A DNA stretch of 64,000 nt, taken from NCBI GenBank assembly GCA_036583965.1, contig JAZBQD010000027.1:6094187-6158186 (forward strand), in the 5' to 3' direction. The notes beneath the pieces were generated by a model. That model was not told the origin of the DNA, did not search any database, and saw only the letters and a list, made by a program, of their open reading frames with translations. How positions within the stretch are numbered: the first letter of the stretch is position 1; every line of letters begins with the position of its first letter. Source of the DNA: Prunella strophiata (taxonomy: Eukaryota; Chordata; Aves; Passeriformes; Prunellidae). Of the stretch, positions 33,592 through 48,400 are shown in pieces. A program made the position numbers and the translations under genes.

Positions 33592-36500
33592 CAGTTACAG
33601 GAGGTAAAATTAGAGCACCATCATATTTGATTGTAAATTTTAATGTTAATTGCACACTTAACCAAAAGCTAATTATGCATTTCAGATGAGAGAGTCATCT
33701 ATTCCCAAGGCATCCTATTCCTGTCATGGTTTTGCTAAGTTCCTTGCAAACACTGACTTCAGGCTTGAATGCTTGCACAAAACTTGTTTCTAAAAAAAGA
33801 GATAATAAGGTTCAGTAATTAAATGTATAGATGTGATAGTGATGGGTGTCTCTAGAGCACTAATGGGCCTGATTCTGCTTTTATAGACTCACAGTTGTAA
33901 AATCCTCTGGTTTGCTGTTTAGATGAAGAACCAAAATGGAGAAATTCATGACAGTGAAAAGATCAGGTTGATCCTTGTAAGGGAGTCAAGGATTACATTT
34001 TATTTGCAGCATTAAGGACTGACTGGGTGCCAGGAATGAAAATCATTGTGGGTGAGTGGATGTAAAGCACTGCTTCTCATGCTAAAATACAATGCAGCAT
34101 ATTTGACTGGAGAAGAGATGCAATAACAGTGTCTGTAATTCAATTCTAAGGTCTTGGTTATGTCTCAAGTAATAATACTTCTGCTTTGAGAAGAACTTGG
34201 TGCTCATGCCACTCTGAATGGGCTTTAAGATTAGAGTTGCAAGGGTGATACAAAGGAGACAAATAAGAACTTGACAGATAAGACCCTTGACAAATAAGAC
34301 AAACTGATGGGTCAGTTACCCAACTCACTATTGAATTTATTGAAATGCCCTTGCTGAGCAGGGCATTGCTGTGTTTGCAGTCAAACAGTTGACATGGAGG
34401 GTTTATTTCTGTTTATAGTTAATCACCTCAATCTCATTGTTATCTCATTATAACTCTGCATTACAGTGAAGGCCAGATTCAACTTCAGTCTAAGCTCTGA
34501 TACCACTGCAGTTATCCCTGCTGACAATTCTGGATTTGCTCTCACTGCAGGTGTAGTATCTCTCTTTGTGCTCCATCTTTGCAGAGTTACTGTGTCCTTG
34601 GAGACCTTGTTTTGTGCATTTCAGTAAAATGAAACATGTTCAGAGGTCCCAGGCTGTATCCAGGGGCAGTGTTGAGTGTGTGTTTGTTGATAAAGAGCTG
34701 TTGGTAGTTCAAAGGTTTGGACCTTTCCTAGAGAATATGGACCAATGCTGACAATTTGTCCAGTAGAGGAAAAGCTATACAGGGGAAATTTCAAGGGAAA
34801 TTATTCACCTGATGAGGTGAGGCAGTTAAGGTTTGAGAGGACAAATGAATTGCTGGCCTCCCAACGTTTGCATTTAATTCTTTTTTATGAGAAATTCAGA
34901 ATAGGTACTTTGTAGTCATTTTATATAAGATCTGAGACTCACATGCCTCAAAACCCTTTCCAGTTGTCCTTGTCTCATCAGAATCACCCTTATTATGATT
35001 TTCTTTCACAATTTTATCTTCTGCATAATGACTGGGTATATTCTATATTTAAATATGCTGGGTGCACTCTGATCAGTTATGAGGTAACACAGTGGGTGGA
35101 ATTTTTGAGTTCTCATAGTGTTTGTCTCAAGTGAGCATGCACTTACACTGTGTCACATTTGGTCAGATGAGGAAATATAACTGCTGTGCTTACATTTATA
35201 ACTTGCATGCATTGTGTTGTCTACTGCAGTGTCATATTTATGCAACACTTGAGTACCTGAATAGCTGATTTTAGAACTCAAGAAAGGGAATCCAAACCCA
35301 CAAAAATGTTTTTCAGGTGTGAGAAATTGTACCCTATAGCACAGCTGGAGTACCTAGGAATTTAGCAGCATGAACTTCATGATTTACTTTCTGTTGTCCA
35401 GCTGTTCAACATCATCCTGATTCATTAAACAGCATGAACTGAACTCCCAGAGATAAGCACTAATTTTTTTTCTATTCTGTTGCTTTGGAGGCATTGGACT
35501 CTGCAGACAAAAAAAAACAATAGTGAGAAGTACCAGAAACTGGACAAAAAAAGCAGCACATTCCTGCGGTGTGGAGGACTGGGAGGCCTATGGTTTGCTG
35601 GTTAGGTTTTCCCATCTGCAGAGTCCTGTAATGTTTACCAGGTGACACTGATCTCAGCCCAGATTTCTGGTGAGCAGTTCTGGCTGCCCAGCAAATACTA
35701 ATGAGAGTGACAAAGTAGGAAACATAAATCCTGTTTGGGGTAAGATGTGTCTTCCAACAGCAGCTTAGCACCCTGCACTTTATGGCCAGGGCTCAGAAGT
35801 GTACCCTAAGCATCCCAGTGTATCCTCCTCTGCTTCTGCCACAGTCTGGGTTTGCAGCATTGCCAAGATGTTCCATTAAAATGGAGCTGCCAGTCCCAAG
35901 TGTCCTGCTCAGCTCACACAGTGGCATCTTGTGCTTCTGTTGTGCACTTGTTGTGCACTTGCATCTTGTTTGAAAATTCCTCTAGCATTGCCAGTTCTGC
36001 TTTACATCCATTTCTGTGCTAATCAGATACTCACTGCTTCACTACTAATTTGTGTTAGAAACTGAAACAGGAGGTGGCAGGAGTGTTTGAAACTTGAGGG
36101 GAGCAGGTGTAAATGCAGCAGATAAACACTGTGTTATGAGCTGCTGTGCTTCATTAACTGAAGTACCTTCATGTGATATATGACTGAAGTGATTGAACTT
36201 TGTGTATTACTCAAAGAAACCTCGATGGTGGTATTTTCTCAGCCAGCTTCTGGCTGGTTTGTCACTCTGACAAACTCATCCAGACATCTGCAGCAGTGCT
36301 GGAGGGTAAATCATGGTGAGAGAGCAGCGGGTGTGGATCCCTGTGTGCACAGATGCTCCTGCTGCTACCAGGTTTTACTGCCCCTCTGCTTTCCCTGCAG
36401 CCAGAGCAATAAAACAGAACATGCAGGGGACCTGTGCATAAGATGTTTATGAGGCAGAACACTCACCCTACTGCTGGTTTTGCTTTTGCCTGTGCTTATT

Positions 36501-36729
36501 CAAAGGTTCACCTGCTGCTTCCCCTCCGTGTGTCCCTGGGTTGGTGGCATTGTGGAGTTGCTGCGTGTTCCAGTGCCATGGTAACTGGATCCTGCTCTGC
36601 TGCCTGCCAGCAGGCACCAAGCCTGCCCAGTTGTGAAAGGAAGCAAGTGCTCCAAGTGCCAAATTATGGTAGACTGGCATAAGTCAGGTTTGATAAGTCC
36701 AGGTGAAGTCCTACCAAAGACTGCAAGTC

Positions 36730-36753
36730 TTTTTTTTTTTTTTTTTTTTTTTT
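36730..36753 (+). repeat. Poly(T) tract, 24 T
   Basis: An uninterrupted T run in RAB3B intron 2, followed 40 bp later by a shorter T run. It could be the tail of an antisense retroposon, but no body is recognisable. Confidence 0.8.
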
Positions 36754-37834
36754 GAGGGAAGAAAGAGAAATAACTCCCATCAAATGTGTTTTGGATTTTT
36801 TTTTTTTTAACTCTAAAAGGCTAAAAAATGTGTTTTCGTTGAAATGGCCACCAAGTGCTAAATTGCTTTCTTGCTCTGCAATTTAATCTCATGCTGTACA
36901 CATTTCTTTAAGGCTGGGCTACTTCTCCTGTTGTTTCCTCTTTGTGTTGCGCACCCTGGCTTGCTCTTGAAGAGGTTAGAGAGCACCTTTGTAAGCACTT
37001 TTGCACTAACTGCAAGGTGAGTTCTTCCAGAGTACTGTCATAACATTAAAAATCATGGAGTTGTGCCTAAGAGTGAGCAAGTAGAGCTGGGGAAAAAAAG
37101 TGAGGATTTCTTGTTTGCTTTTTACAGAAGAAATACTCTGAGTGTGATAAAGCACACAAGGTGCATCACTTAATTACATGAAATAATAACACTGGAAATT
37201 TACAGCAAGCAAGGGTAATTAAGGAATGCATTTTTCAAGTCCTTTCATGTACAAGAGTGGAATGATGGACCATAATAACTTCTATGCTTTGTTACCCTCT
37301 CCTGGCCCTCACTGGGTTGTAGAACCACCAGCACAGTGAGGGCTGGTACTGTGAGAGCAGTGTAGTGAGACACTGAGGTGAAGTTGTCTGAAAGAAGGAA
37401 GGTTGTGCTCAGTGCAGCATGATGGGGCTTGCAGCAAGCCTGGCTTAGCTAAAACATTTCAGTGGACTCTGCTGTGCCCTCTCCACCTCTGGAGTCCTGT
37501 TTATGGCAGGTGAGGGCCTGTGCAGACAACTCCACTGTGCAGTGCTGATGTGTCCTAAAGGGAGCAAGAGAGTGCAGTGAAAACTGGGGCAAAACTTGTG
37601 TAGAAGTGAAGCAGGACCATGACAAGAAGAACCCCAGTGCCTTTAATGAATGCATTAATTACAGTGGAAAACAGCACCAAAGAGCAGTGCTATAGATGCT
37701 GGCTTGCAAGCAGCAGGGAGTGGCCCTAAGCAGCAGTCCTAGGAGGGCTGGTGAGGTGGAATTGCTGTTGCAGAAGTGTCAGTCTGTGTGAACTGCAGGT
37801 GGATTCCAGCCCTCCTGGGAGTGGTTGGAACCTA

Positions 37835-37847
37835 ACCCTAACCCTGA
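37835..37847 (+). repeat. Short telomere-like CCTAACCCTAACC motif
   Basis: About two units of the vertebrate telomere hexamer (C-rich strand) lie in RAB3B intron 2. This is too short to be a telomeric relic with any confidence. Confidence 0.5.
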
Positions 37848-40800
37848 GATGTGGAAGGGGGTTTGCATTTGGCAAAGCTCTTCAGCCTGTTTTTATACAC
37901 CCTTCCTCACCAAACCCCCTCCCTAGGTTGTTTTCCTAAGTGTGAAAGTGAAGCACAGAAGGGACTTGAATAGTTTGGCTGATTATGGAACTCAGAGCTT
38001 CAGATGAGCAGTAATTCTGTACTGATGCTCATTCTGACTGCTGTGGTATAATTATGTAACTGCTGCAAATCCATACCTGTTTAAGGTGCCTTATCCTAGC
38101 TAAAATGACCTTCTCTTTTAGAAGAATGCCCTTCATCTTGAAAACAGCATGCAGGAAGAGTCACTATTGCAAAGATATTAAATGAGGTAAATCTGTCAGA
38201 ACTACTTAGTCCCTCTTGAATTTTTGGGGAATTGGAAGTGTAAGATGAATAATTTCCTTCCACTTCTACTGGTTAATGATTTTAGGGAAAAGCAAACTCT
38301 TGCAAAGGAAGAATCTGCATAAAGTCCTTCTTTGTGATGTACTTTCTACTGTTCTGAGTTGTACATGCCACAGTAGCATGTTCAAAGCTGTGGCCATCGT
38401 TCTGAGGTCTTGGAAATGTTTGAAATTACTTCAGTTTTTCTGCTAAAATTCTGATATAAATATGTATAGGAGCTACTTAGTGTTCAAGAGACTGCAAGAA
38501 ATCTAAAGGGAAAAAATTCAGTAAAAAGACACAATTTTCATGGCAAAACTATGATTTCAATAATCTTTCACCTGAATCTGGAAGTGGTCTTGGTTTACAG
38601 GATATTTGCTGCTTTAACATGAAATTTCACCTGAGTGAGTGGAACTTGCAGAATCTGGCTGAAAGTTGGACACAGTAGCACCTTTGCATCAGTGCAACAT
38701 CAGCTCAAAGTGATTTGTCAGTTCTCCCATCTGCAGCAGGGGCTGTGGGAATCCTCCCTTGCCCACCTGGCTGGGAGACCAGGAAGCAGTTGTGTGTCAG
38801 AACCTGATGTTGCTAAGTGATGGCAAAGTAGCCACCTGCCTTAGCATTTGCAAACCCCAGTGCTCAAACAGAAGGAAATGAGTAGCTTTATTTTCCATTA
38901 ACTGCATGCAAGGTGTTTATTCACTCTGGTCCTGAAAGTATCAAATGTGTGCATCCCTTTTACTCCAGCTGGAATCTTTAGAGTTTCCAAGTCCCTGGAA
39001 TGACAGCTGTTTATTCTGCCTGGGAATACATCCTCCAAGTAATGTTGTATTACCCTATAGCTGTGGGAGACAGTGCTGTCAGTCTGATGATTAAAAGAAT
39101 ACAGACTTTAAAAATACAAACCAACAACCCAACCAAAAACCCAATAAAAAACCAAACTGCTTTTTATCACCTAATACAAAGGCAGAGAAGAGGTGATATT
39201 TGTTTAGTTGGTTATAATGTCAGAATCCATGCAATAGCCCTCTTTATCTTTTCTCTCCTTTTTCTTTTTTTAAACTGTAGCCTATGTGGCCAAGAAAAAT
39301 TGTAGCATTGATTTCTTTTCTTACTATATTTCTTGTGAAGGAAGCTGAGAATAAACCCAGACTATCAGATTTGTTGACTACTCTGGGACTGTTATCAGGA
39401 AATAGGAAAAGGAGATCTTTCACTTCTTGTCTACTTATTTTAGAGATATTTTTAAAAAGTTGATAAAGGCTTAATTGCCCTCATGCCACTGGGTCTGCTG
39501 TGTTCTGCTAAAATCTGTCTGTTCAATAAAGTACATGTTCAAAATAATCTCTCAAAGGGAGATGCTGAGTGACTTTTGCAGCCGTGACTCATTGGATCTT
39601 CATTTTTTAAATGAAAAGATTCCCAAGACATATTAATTTGAAGATCGCATCTATTAAATTCTTGATTAATAACAATAAGAGTATTAGTTTGACAGTATGT
39701 CAAGGCTTGAGGGATTCGTATAACTGGTGTTCTCTCTTCACAACAGGAGGGATAGTTAATTTTTTCACTGAGAAGGACCTGACAAAGACCCAGGTTTGGA
39801 ACTAGAACCCCTCACTGGAGAGAATGGAAGCTTTCCATTAGCTGTCTCTTTGTGAGGTGCAATCAGGAATCCAGCTCCCCAAAGGAATTGGTCTTCCCTT
39901 CATCCAGAGGTTGTGGAGCACCTGTGTGTGTGCAGAGGAAGGGTCAGGGGTTTTCAGGAATGAAATCTGTACTGACATCGGTGATTTCTTCCTACTCCTA
40001 AAAAATGAGCTCTTCCTGAGTTTTACAGTTCTGCCCAACACAGGTGGCTCTTTGAATTTGAATTGGAGCAGTTTCTAGCAGGGCCTTCTGACCCCAGAGA
40101 AGCTCTCTTCCAGAGCCAGGAGTGTGTCCTTTGCAAAGAAGTGTCCTCTCTTGGGACTCTTGGTGCCTTTGGCCATCCCAAAGTGTTACTCAGCTCCCAC
40201 AGGTAGCTGCAAAATCCTGTAAGTTTAACTTTGCTCTTATGATTGATCTCTTCATTCACTCTGAGTAATGAATGGAACAGAAAATTGTGTTTCTTTGTTT
40301 TATTGAGTAATGAAAGGGAAAATTGTGCTTCCTTTACTGAACAACCATTGCCAAAAATAGCACCTGACTATATTTTATCTGTCTCTTCTTCCTTACTATT
40401 ATTTTACTACACTAAATGCAATCTTTTTTTTTTTCCCTTTGGATTTCTTTCCGTCTTTGTGCCCTGAAGCTGCAAACAGCAAATTTTGTGAGTCATATAA
40501 ATGTTCTGAGACATCAAATTAAGTAGAAACTGGAGAATGAGTTCTCAAAAGGTTGTGAATGCTGCTGACGTCAATCTCAGATAGAAATAAGAAAGAAGAT
40601 ATGGCTGGCTGGCAGATCCTGTGAGCAGGACTGTGAGCACACTTATGCTAATTCTGTTGTTGGAGGAGAAATTGTGTTTTTATAAATGAGGGCTATAGTC
40701 CCAACTGAAGACTTACCAGGCATTCATCTTAGTAACTAGATGATCTTGAGCTTTCATACTTTATGCTGAAATTTGCCTTCAGCAGATTCAAACGAAATTG

Positions 40801-42742
40801 CTTGGAAGTGACTAAAATGAATGGCAGCATGCTTTCTGCTTCTTCAGCTTGTAATATAATTCAGTTTTCCAGCTCTGCTTCTGCAGAATTCCTCCTTCAA
40901 AGTGACATTGCAAAGTATGGGGTTTTCTAATGAACAGAAGGTTGTGATGAACCTATTTAGAGATTTTTCTTGATTGTCTCTGGCAGAGAACAGAGTTTTG
41001 AAAGTAGCAAGGAGTCATGAAAGTCAATATGTCCTATGAATTATTTTGATAACATGAAACATTTATCTTGCAGAAAGCTGTTAGTAATACTGTTTTTGAA
41101 GTTAAATGCATGCAGATTGCATATCCATATTGATTTGATGGTGCTATTGAAAGTTCCTATAGGTGCAGTGAGAAGAGTGCAAGAAATGACTAAAGGAAAG
41201 GGGTGCTTTTTTTTGTGGAAACTACAGGGAAATTATTTGTTGTTAGCTTATCAATGCAGAATGTTTTTATGTGTGTGCATGTTTTGCCTTTAATGAGTGC
41301 AGCAGTTCAAAATTGACAGATAACTGATGTACTTGTTGACTACTTTATCCTACCTCCATTCAGATGGTTCACTTGAAGCCTACATACAATTGGTAATTAT
41401 TAGTGCTGCAGTGATCACTCTGACTCTAGATGTGTTTTGACCAAAGGTATGTTTCCAGTGGTGAAATAGGAATTAAAGATGTTTAACCCTTTCTCAAATC
41501 AAGCTGTCTTTTGGAGAGGATCTTACAGCAGCAGATACAATAGTGCCAGGTTCAGAGAGACCAAAGTGAATTGAAGTGAGCCCAGAGGTATTGAAGGAGC
41601 AAGGTAATGTGATTGCTGGTTAACTGGATCAGGGCAGCAGAGGAAATGCCTCCACCAGGTATCTGTATTGCTGTGCTCAGGTGCCTTCCTGATGCTGTGA
41701 AGAACTTTTGACAGATTTCTGTGGGAAGTCAGTTTTCAGGCTAGGTGGCACAGCAGGTACCTGGGTATGAAATATTGCAGTCAAGGCCAGTATGAAAATA
41801 AACAAGAAATATCCCTTCAAGTTTAGAGATTAAATGCAGGCTGGATTTACCTGCAGGTAGCCAGCAGGAGCTCAGCAGGAAAGTAATGAAGTGGGACTGT
41901 CTAGCTGGGTACTCAGTGCAGAATGTGCTTTTGCTTTGATGCTGAGGAGAGTGCAGGGGAAGAAGTTCTGGCTCTTGAAGAGTGTGCACACTGTTCTGTG
42001 AATAGAAATAACAAAGAAGAGCAGCCCCAGGGGTTGGTGCTGCTGCCAGCTCAGGGGACACCAGAGTGAGCCTTTCTCAGGGCTCAGGCTTCAGTCACAG
42101 GCTCCTTCTGGAAGGGGGAGCAAACCCCATCAATTTGCAGACATTTTTCTGCCATAACTCCTTGGCCACCCTGAAAAGAAGAAGTAGGCAGTGATGGCAA
42201 ATAATGTAGCTGAAAATGTATCAGCCACTGAGATAGGAGATAACTTGTCTGAGATATGTGCTGACAGTAGAATTCTAAGGCTTTTGACTAAAAATGATCA
42301 GAAATAATCTGGAAGTCACAGTGTACAATTTCATCAGTGAGAAAGGGACCTGTGAGGGATGAGGTCCTTTAAATTGCACCTATAGGGTTAAGAAAAAGTT
42401 TTAAATTGAGAGTCTGTGAGGGATGAAAAAGGGTCTGGGGAATTTGCCTGATTCTGCATGGAGGAGGAAGAGAGGTTTTAGTATTTCAGTTATATTTTCA
42501 GTATTTCAGGAATATTTTGGTAATGCAGAAGGTAGTCTACCACAAGCTGATTTATTGGAGATTGACTTCTAAGTCAGGAAAGTGTTTCCCCTGTTATGTT
42601 ACTTATATAAAGTTTTACATAATTATACTTCTCTGCAATTTTGTATCTGTTGCAGAAACATCCATTTCTGATCACTGTTTATGTCAGAAGCTTGTACTGT
42701 TCGGGACAGGATGCTGAAACACTTCAGCTGCTAATCTGAGCT

Positions 42743-42796
42743 GGCATGGTGATTTCTTTTTACCCCATGGTGATTCCTCTACCCCATGGTGAATGA
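42743..42796 (+). repeat. Short 19-bp degenerate tandem repeat
   Basis: Three imperfect copies of a unit close to ACCCCATGGTGATTCCTCT lie head to tail; the first is the most diverged and the last is incomplete. Confidence 0.7.
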
Positions 42797-45003
42797 GCAC
42801 AGAGACAGAGAAGCATTTCTATTTCCTGAAGCTTCCTGTTTCTGATTAACCAGCATAAAAATTAATATCTGCTGAATTGATGCTTATCAGAATTCCTAAA
42901 CAACTCTTCTGCCTCCAGCAGTGACACTCGATTATGTTTCTCACTCCTAAGCCTCTTAGAGGTTTAGCATTTATGAATCCCCCTTAATACTTTGCTTGAC
43001 ACATTTGGTTAGGCATATGACAGTGATCAGCTGAGAGAAAAACAAGTCATCTCATCAAGTACAAATTGAGGCTTCTGGTAAGGAGAGTGGAGAGACAAGC
43101 TAAGGCTTCCTGCTGTTTGAAGTCAGAATAGAATAGGGCTGTTAAAATAACTGTAATGCATTTAGTATAATGACAGGCTGTGTGTCCACTTCCCAGCCAG
43201 CTTCAGAGAGTCCACCACAGCTGGTTTGTGAGCAGTTGTAGGAGGGGGGCTGAGGACTGGGTGCACTGAAGGGAGGCTGGTTCAGCTCTCACCTGGTGCC
43301 TCAGGATGCTGAGCATGCTGAGGGTGTGTATCTTACACTTGATACTGGTTCTGCAGCTAAACTGTGAGATAAAGCCCAAACACAGGGCCCTGAAGGGCTG
43401 CCCACCTGGAGTGCAGAGCAGGTGATCCAGTGGGGAGGAGGCAGCCCTGGTGCTGGCTGGGGTGGTGGCTCCTGCAGCCCCTTGGTACTTGCTCACTCCT
43501 GACCCTCCTGCACAGAGAAACTCAGCAGTGGCTGCTTGGCCAGCCTGGGTGACCTCTCAGCAGTGGCTTCAGGATGAAGGCTCCTAAGCATTCCTGCAAT
43601 ACCAATGATGTTAAGGAGTAGTTGGTATTGTGAGCAGGTGCTTTCCAGCCCGGCATACCTTGACAATTTGACAGCAGCCAGATGTTTAACTAGGTGGAGT
43701 AAGCAACGACTCAAATACCATCATATAAATCTTGCAAATGGTACCACAGCTGAGCCTCTGGGTATGCCTGGTGAATTGTGATTTCTCAGAGGTCCTGTTT
43801 GATCAGAGACTGAGCTCTTCCCTTAACCTGTGATTGGATCCCACAGAGACAGCAAGTATTGTGATGCATCACTAGTGACTAATTTCAACAAAGTCACTTA
43901 ATTGCTCCTTTGGAGCTACACGAGGCTGGTTGAAAATAGTTAAATGTTGGTGTTTAAATGGAAATTGTCTTAATATTGCCATGAAATGGAACTGCAGAAA
44001 GAAGCTTCCTACAGCTGCACAGCTTGCTTTGGTATACATTTCAGCCAGCATATGGTATGCATTTTAACTGAACACATGGACAACTAATTTGATTTGAGTT
44101 GATTGATTTTGATTACTGGCATGAGGATATGCTAATGAGAAACAATCCAGTGTGTCTAAAAGATTGTTTCAATTTCTAGCACAGCTAATACATGTTTGTA
44201 TCATATGCATGAAAAGTAGGGGAGAAAATGTTTTCTGTTTTGAAATTTTTCTCAGTGGTTGCTCTGTGGTGAACAGGAGGAGACACATTATTCTGATTGC
44301 AGCTTGACAACACATTCTTCTGTCAGTACAAATTAGGGCTGATTTAATATAGGACAGGTGTAGTTTTTGCATCAAGAAATGGGCAATATTGGTAGCTGTA
44401 AAAAACCTCAAGCCATTTTTTAGGAAAACATCTGCAGTGGATCATCAGGAGGTGAATCTAAAAAGTTTCAGAAAGAGGTTGTTTACTAGAGATGTGTGAG
44501 GTCTAGGAGACAACTCAGACCAATGCCTTTGAAATTGGTTTGTCAGTTTTCAATTTAGTGGACCGTGTTCACTTTAGGAGTTTGTGTACATGTTGCTTAG
44601 GGAGAAAAATCTTAATATCATAGTGGAGGGTTTTCAGAGGAGGTGAATTATTGGATGCAACATCTCAAACCTGGGGCTAAATACTTTTACTTGTGAGCAT
44701 TCAGTTATAGGTAGGAAGCCTTGCTGTTGGATATAAACCAGCCAAGGTATGAAGTGCTGCTCTTTGAAAAGAAGCACCTTCCTTGATGTATTTATTCCTC
44801 CTGCACGCTCAAAAAAAGTCGTATCAGCTTATGTAGATCGGGGTCCTGCAAATGCTGAACAAACATGCATTGCTCTAAACATACAACTTAAGGCAGTGGA
44901 GCTGGTTGTTCTACCCTTATAAATTGAAATGAAAATCTTTCCAAGTGGTCAGTAAATGAAGGCTGGGTTGTAGCAAGTCAGTTGCTCTCCTTATGGGAGA
45001 CTT

Positions 45004-45440
45004 AGAATCACAGAGTTGGTTAGGTTGGAAGAGGCCTCTAAGATGGAGTCCAGCTGTTTGCCCAGCACTGCCAAGCCCACCACTAACCAGTTTCCCCAAG
45101 TGCCACATCTACTTGTCTTTTAAATACCCCCTGGGATGGTGACTCCACCACTTGTACAGAGAGCCTGGTCCAGTGCCTTACCACCCTTCAGTGAAAAAGT
45201 TTTTCCTAATATCCAGTTTTAACCTCTGCTGGTGCAACTTGAAGCTGTTTCCCTTGTTCTGTCACTTTTTACCAGGGAGCAGAGCCTGATCCCTACCTGG
45301 CTACAACCTCCTTTTAGGGAGTTCTGGAGAGTGACAAGGTCCTCTTGAGTCTCTTTTTCTCCAGGCTGAGCACCCCCCCCTCCCTCAACTGCTCCTCACT
45401 TGTGCTCCTTCCCCAGCTCCATTGCCCTTCTCCAGACATG
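45004..45440 (-). mobile_element. CR1 LINE 3' end, antisense, 5'-truncated
   Basis: The left edge reads AGAATCACAGAGTTGGTTAG followed by GTTGGAAGAGGCC, which is the reverse complement of the characteristic CR1 3' end. Further landmarks are AAAAAGTTTTTCCTAATATC near 45196, CTTGTTCTGTCAC near 45255, and TTTCTCCAGGCTGAGCA near 45356. About 437 bp survive, corresponding to the last part of the reverse-transcriptase frame and the 3'UTR. Truncation at the 5' end is the usual result of target-primed insertion. Confidence 0.9.
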
Positions 45441-48400
45441 ATTGATACCTAAGCTCCAGAGTGATTTCCACCTAGGCCAAAAATACCCACTTCATCAAGG
45501 AGGTATAAAATCTTATTTATATAAGAACATTAAATGATAATCCACCACACAGTAATTGATAGCAACTGATCTGAGTGACTTATGCAAATAATCACTATAG
45601 ACACAGCTGCAGCAGGAGAGGAAAAAGAGTGGGATGCTTTACAGCCATCCCTGCATGACGTTTCTCACACAGGACTTGAGTAATCACACTGCCTCTGTGC
45701 AGCTACCAGGGTGAGCCATATAAATAACATTTATTTAAGTAAACAGGAGCCTCCTGTGTTAAACCTGAGTTGGAGGAGGGGAGCTCTGCTTCTTCCTGCT
45801 CTGAGGTTCTGCAGTGGGGTCAAACCTTCTGCGTAGGCACAAAACTACTGCTCAGGGAGAAGAAATTCACAGGTAAGATAAGCCCACAAATGTCAGAGCT
45901 GCAGTTGCTTTGTCCCAGAGCAGCTCCAAGGTGATAACAGTGCTTGTTGCACTGTTGGCAGCACAGCTGGCAGTACTGCCAGTGAGGCTGCTTTGGGACT
46001 GTGGAGTTCTCTCACCTTTAGGCATTGTGATGTGTGAGAGGAGGAGATGGCACCCCTGAGAAGCAGAAAGTCCCAGTGACATATGACATGTTGCTCTGTT
46101 GCTGAGTGGGGTGTTCTCCTTGGGTACACAACAACACAACCTGGCTTTTCTGCTTTTGCTGTGTGTTTTGCAGGAGTGGTTCATGGGATGTGAGCACAGT
46201 TGCTAAGATCAGGAAGAGGTTTGCTGGTATTTAATCTGCTCCTGTCAAGCAGCAGGGTGGTATCTCCTCCTGGATGTAGCAGATGACAGCCTTGATGTGT
46301 CCATGAGGCAGTTTGTATATGATATTTGGAAGGTATAGCTTGTCAGTTAACACCTGTCTTCATTCAGGTGGGTAAGCAGATGGGCAGTAAAGGCAAATGA
46401 ACCATACTCTATATGAACCTGTGAAACCTAATTCTTTGTGGCCAAAACAATCTGTATCTCAATGTAATACCTCCAATCTGTGTTTCAGTATAAATGAATA
46501 GCTACCTCCAGGCTGAAGTTTCTTTTCTTTTGTTTTTGTTTTTCTTTCTTTCTTTTTTCCCTTTTTCTCTTATATATCAACTCTTCATTCCTTAAGAACA
46601 CTAACTTAACTGGTGTTCTAGGTTTATCATACTGTGTCTATAGATTCCAGTCTCTCACATACCCCCAAAATTCAGCTCTTCTCTGCAAGGACAGTTGGGG
46701 TAGAAGAAGATCCATGGCACTGGAAGTGGCCAGAAGTAATCTATGGAGGTGGGGAGGTGTTTGTGTAATTGGGAGGAAAATCCTTGCTGGTCAAAGGTCA
46801 GTGAAGAGAGAAGTGTTCTCACAAAGACTTCCTAAAAGGCCTTGGCATGTGTCCCTGTCCCCTGCTTTAACACCCTGTGATGAGCTTTCTCTCCTCCTTT
46901 TCTGAGCTGCTCCTCCAGCACTGTCCTTCTGGATTGACAGGAGCCTGCTCTGTGACTGGCAGGGTTTGTCACTGTTGAGCAAGTGAAGAAATGGAAGATC
47001 AGCTGCCAATCTCAGACAAACCCAAAAAACCTCAACTCCTACAGCAGCGTACCTGGGAGCAAAATCTGGACCAGATGCTCTCTCTGAAGTTACACTGGAA
47101 AACTGTGCCCAGAAATTATTTCACTATCAAATTGTGGGAACTATAATGGATTATGAATAACAAGCTGGTGACTCCTGTGAACAACAAAATTTTAAAAAGT
47201 CCTGTGCTGGTTTATTGCAGCTTCCCACACAACAGGATGAATGAGTTTGCAGCAGGGAAAGTAGAGGTCTGTGTTAAAGTATTCAATTTTGTGTTGAAAA
47301 CACAAAGCTGGAAGGAACAATAGTATCCTGGTAACTTGTGATCCTAATCTTCCTTACAAGATTGTAAAACTGTTTACCCTGGCAGTATCAAGTTAATATA
47401 GCACATTCTTTCTGAATTTCTTGTTTTCCCTTTTATTACAACAATGTGTTTGACAAACTCTCTGATGTTATATACTGCTATTTGAAACCTTGTGATCCCT
47501 TCAGCAAAACAAAGATGCTAATTAAAAGTATTTTTACTACTGTGCCTAATTGATTTTTTCCTTCAGTTATTCACTTCCTTTGTTTTAACAATCCTGTTAG
47601 CACCTGAGAATTCTGACCTAAGCACAGTCTACTTGGAACACAATGTGAAGCCTGTGATTGTGTTTCTCTTTTCATTAGAATATTTCATTAATTGTATTTT
47701 CATCAGTTCCTCCTGAAATTTGAGTATATCTGCAAAATGGCTTTTCAGTAACCACGTAGATATAGAGGTGGTGACAGCTCTGCTTTTCCAGAGTGTGGAT
47801 GTAGTTCTCAGTGCAGTCTGTGCACTAAAATCTGCATTACCATGCTATGAAATTGTCCAACATTCAGATTATGGCACAAGCTGACAAATGGGAAAGCTCC
47901 AAGAGGAGGATGCTGCTGCATGCTAGAAACCTCTATCACACAGCATCACATCCTCACCTGAGTGTCTTGGATGCATGAACCAAATGCATTTTTGTCTTTG
48001 AATGTCTTAAGCTTTACCAGATTTCTTCATTATTCTGTGGCTGCTGAGTTTGGCCAAACCTCTGGAAGTGACAAAAGAAACTACACAACGATGTAAAAAC
48101 CAACCAAGCAAAAACCCCAACAACCAAAAAAACCCCAACCCACCAGCAGCTGCAGAGGTGTATGGTTACCAAAATAACTAATTGAGGTGTTTTCCCTCCC
48201 TTTTAAAAATTTAAATACTGAAATGGGTGTAAGTCCTAGACCTAGTGAGACCAGCTGGAGTTCTCTGGTCTTACTGAGTGTGACAAGGATAATATCACTT
48301 TATCATCTGCAGGTTCTGAGTACCTGTGGGAATTGCAGATTTAGGGAGTCATTCAAGCTTGAAGGAGAGACTGCCTGAAGACCTGCTGATCTCTGTCACA

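Noticed and set aside
33595..33603. A possible 9-nt microexon (TTACAGGAG) after a very strong pyrimidine tract, followed by GTAAAA
   Set aside because: It would insert three residues between Trp76 and Asp77, directly before the DTAGQE switch II motif, and would probably destroy GTPase function. No Rab3 gene is known to have it.
37835..37847. Interstitial telomere repeat
   Set aside because: Only about two hexamers, well within chance for 64 kb; noted as a feature but not treated as evidence of a fusion or telomere healing.
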